Shown one piece after another: positions 62,258 through 64,000 of a stretch of 64,000 nt of DNA. The stretch comes from Volutella citrinella (taxonomy: Eukaryota; Ascomycota; Sordariomycetes; Hypocreales; Nectriaceae). The stretch spans positions 1,860,001 to 1,924,000 of the forward strand of contig JAWZSP010000002.1 in the NCBI GenBank assembly GCA_034401135.1. Direction: 5' to 3'. The translations under genes and the position numbers were made by a program. Below the pieces are notes generated by a model, which did not search any database, was not told the DNA's origin, and was given only the letters and a program-made list of their open reading frames with translations. Each line of letters starts with the position of its first letter. The stretch's first letter is position 1.

Positions 62258-64000
62258 ATGGCATCTTCAGCTCCGGCCACCAACCATTCTCTCGAGTCTC
62301 TGCCGCCGAGACCACCCACCCCCCCGAGAGAGACGCATACCGATACGGGAGTTTCTCTGCGAAAGGCCCTTGGCCGCACGCCGCTGGATGTCCGACTGAG
62401 CCTTCAAACTCCCCCGAATGCAAATTCTCCCCTGTCGACTGGGGCAACCAACTCCAATTCGGCTTCAAACCGGGCGAGGAAGAAGGTCGAGTGGTCGAAC
62501 CGCACCGAGTACAAGGAACCCCCAGAGTATCGGGACGGCTTAAACCCCAACAGGTCGTCACCACTTTCGGCTCGCTCGACCTCGAGGCCCATCAAGGGTA
62601 TCCTCAAGCCGTCGCCGTCGCCCAACCCCTTGGCATCCTCCTTCAACAGCTCGCTCGATGGCTTGGAGGGCCAGGCCAACCTTGCCGAGATGTTGGAATC
62701 TACGATAAAGCAGCTCGCTGGCACCGACCGTGACTCAAGGCTCGACTCGTACATGATGCTCGCACGAGCTCTCAAAGCATCCAATAACCTACCGGATCGA
62801 GTTGCCCTGCAAGACAAGATGAGCCTTTTCATGCAGTTCATCCAACGCGATCTATTTGCCAAGCAAGAAAACGGATCACCCGATACTTCTCTCATCAACC
62901 ACGCTCTCACTCTCCTTACCACCTTTCTACACTTCCAGGCCATTGCTTCAACCCTCACCTCGGACTTTGGCATCTTCATCATTGATCATTGCATTCGCTC
63001 GTTCGACGACACTACAGTACCCAAGGATGTGGTTCGCCACTTGATGCAAGTCGTGGCTTTCCAGTCATTCTCCTCTTCCAAGGTCATGACCCTGGACAGG
63101 GTTGGCAGATTGGTCGGGGCCTTGCACCGGATCGAGAATCACCTCACAGGCAAGAGCATCGTCATGAGCAGGATACACATATACAAACGTCTCATCAAGC
63201 AGTCCCGTGGTCATATGGCTGTTCACACTGATTGGCTCAAGGACATGCTCAGCGATATGCTGAGCTCTATCAAGGAGATCCGTTCCCAGGCCATCGGCCT
63301 ATGCAGCGACGCGGGCTTCGCTCTACGAAACGAAAAGCAACTTATGCGCAAAGTTACGGATATTTGGCAGACAAGTGACGGCGGGCAAACATACATTGAG
63401 TTTTACATGCACCAACTCGAGGAAATGATCAAGGACAAGCAGCGCTCTGCTGCCGTGCCCCAGATATGGGCTTCAGTAATTCTGTTTCTCCGCGGCCCTC
63501 TCGAGAAGTGGCAGCACTTCGGCCCTTGGCTTAAGCTGGTCCAATCCGCGTTCAACACCACTGATGTGCAAACAAAGCACGAAGCCAACTACGCATGGAA
63601 TCGATACGTCTACCTGTCGCTAATGGATGGAACCCTGTCTTCGAAAGGTCTTTCTTTGCTAGGACAGCCCCTCATCAGCCAACTACGACGGAAGTTCAAT
63701 TCTAAGCAAGTCGACGAAGGCATGAAATTACGACGAGTTGTCATGGGTGGAATATGCAATCTTTTCTACTACGTCTTCCGACCAGGCCATGACAAAGCTT
63801 CCACCGACACACTTTGGGAATTGGTTCTTCTGCCAATCATAAATCAACTCATCAGTCTAGATGGGAAGCTGGAGGGCTACGGTGACTCTCTTACGCAAGC
63901 CTCTCGGATTCTGGCGGGCCTCTTGGACGTGTCGACACCTCGTGGATGGATGGAAGAGCGCATCAGAGACCCCACACCAATAACTCCAGACGAGCTCCCA
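62258..64000 (+). CDS. RIF1: RIF1, telomere and replication-timing regulator (N-terminal part, runs off window)
   Basis: The first 581 codons are open to the window edge with no intron. RIF1 controls telomere length, replication timing and DNA-repair choice, largely by bringing PP1 phosphatase to chromatin. A disordered head (residues 1-125) holds two PP1-docking-like motifs: KVEW at 76-79 (RVxF type) within RARKKVEWSNRTEYKEPPEYRDG, and GILK at 114-117 (SILK type). From about residue 133 (LAEMLESTIKQLAGTDRDSRLDSYMMLARAL) the Rif1 N-terminal HEAT-like domain starts, with repeats continuing (LMQFIQRDLF, ALTLLTTFLHFQAIASTL, KDVVRHLMQVVAFQSF, WASVILFLRGPLEKWQHFGPWLKLVQSAF). The 3' part and the C-terminal half lie outside. 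The ATG at 62258 is the first in frame after the promoter. Confidence 0.9.
   Translation, partial: MASSAPATNHSLESLPPRPPTPPRETHTDTGVSLRKALGRTPLDVRLSLQTPPNANSPLSTGATNSNSASNRARKKVEWSNRTEYKEPPEYRDGLNPNRSSPLSARSTSRPIKGILKPSPSPNPLASSFNSSLDGLEGQANLAEMLESTIKQLAGTDRDSRLDSYMMLARALKASNNLPDRVALQDKMSLFMQFIQRDLFAKQENGSPDTSLINHALTLLTTFLHFQAIASTLTSDFGIFIIDHCIRSFDDTTVPKDVVRHLMQVVAFQSFSSSKVMTLDRVGRLVGALHRIENHLTGKSIVMSRIHIYKRLIKQSRGHMAVHTDWLKDMLSDMLSSIKEIRSQAIGLCSDAGFALRNEKQLMRKVTDIWQTSDGGQTYIEFYMHQLEEMIKDKQRSAAVPQIWASVILFLRGPLEKWQHFGPWLKLVQSAFNTTDVQTKHEANYAWNRYVYLSLMDGTLSSKGLSLLGQPLISQLRRKFNSKQVDEGMKLRRVVMGGICNLFYYVFRPGHDKASTDTLWELVLLPIINQLISLDGKLEGYGDSLTQASRILAGLLDVSTPRGWMEERIRDPTPITPDELP

Noticed and set aside
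1..64000. CRISPR arrays, insertion sequences or phage genes
   Set aside because: No spaced direct repeats, terminal inverted repeats or transposase reading frames were seen; the DNA is fungal nuclear.

Overview
The window is nuclear DNA of a filamentous ascomycete, most likely a Sordariomycete of the order Hypocreales. The evidence is short introns (about 45-95 nt) with GT..CTAAC/CTGAC..AG signals, a GC-rich coding style, a lone dispersed 5S rRNA gene, and closest recalled relatives of the xylose reductase, sterol-glucosyltransferase-like and CSN12-type proteins in that group. There is no sign of bacterial operons, CRISPR, phage or intact transposons.

Layout, left to right. 0-9.3 kb: the end of Mediator subunit 8, an F-box-like protein, a SnoaL/NTF2-fold protein, a CorA-like membrane protein and a GFA-domain protein. 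9.3-12.3 kb: a gene-poor stretch with possible coding relics. 12.3-17.3 kb: a secreted repeat protein built from six in-phase mini-exons, RNase P subunit Rpp30, the 5S rRNA gene and a zinc-ribbon protein. 17.7-21.8 kb: a large family-28 glycosyltransferase with a tail of ubiquitin-interacting motifs. 23.4-27 kb: Sec61 beta and a Psr1-type phosphatase. 30.8-37.4 kb: a peroxisomal ABCD transporter and a single-pass membrane protein. 37.7-38.9 kb: a decayed gene. 40.9-48.8 kb: xylose reductase, Sds22, an alpha/beta hydrolase and a BTB protein. 50-53.5 kb: CSN12-like PCI protein and ribosomal protein eL20, transcribed divergently. 53.7-58.8 kb: a Zn2Cys6 regulator, a GNAT acetyltransferase, a DUF1772 membrane protein and a tiny chromodomain protein. 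59.6-64 kb: RIC8 and the start of RIF1, transcribed divergently from a 1-kb promoter.

Most genes are housekeeping functions (transcription, splicing-rich translation genes, protein translocation, PP1 and G-protein signalling, peroxisomal fatty acid import, pentose use) and they do not form one pathway. The observations most worth following are the mini-exon secreted protein at 12.3-13.9 kb, the six-UIM tail of the glycosyltransferase, start codons isolated on 3-4 nt coding exons in Sec61 beta and eL20, an 18-bp palindrome holding two MCB boxes upstream of RIF1, PP1-docking motifs at the RIF1 N-terminus, and the pseudogene at 37.7-38.9 kb. All exon boundaries were worked out by hand from splice signals, frame continuity and family similarity; no alignment or RNA data were available.
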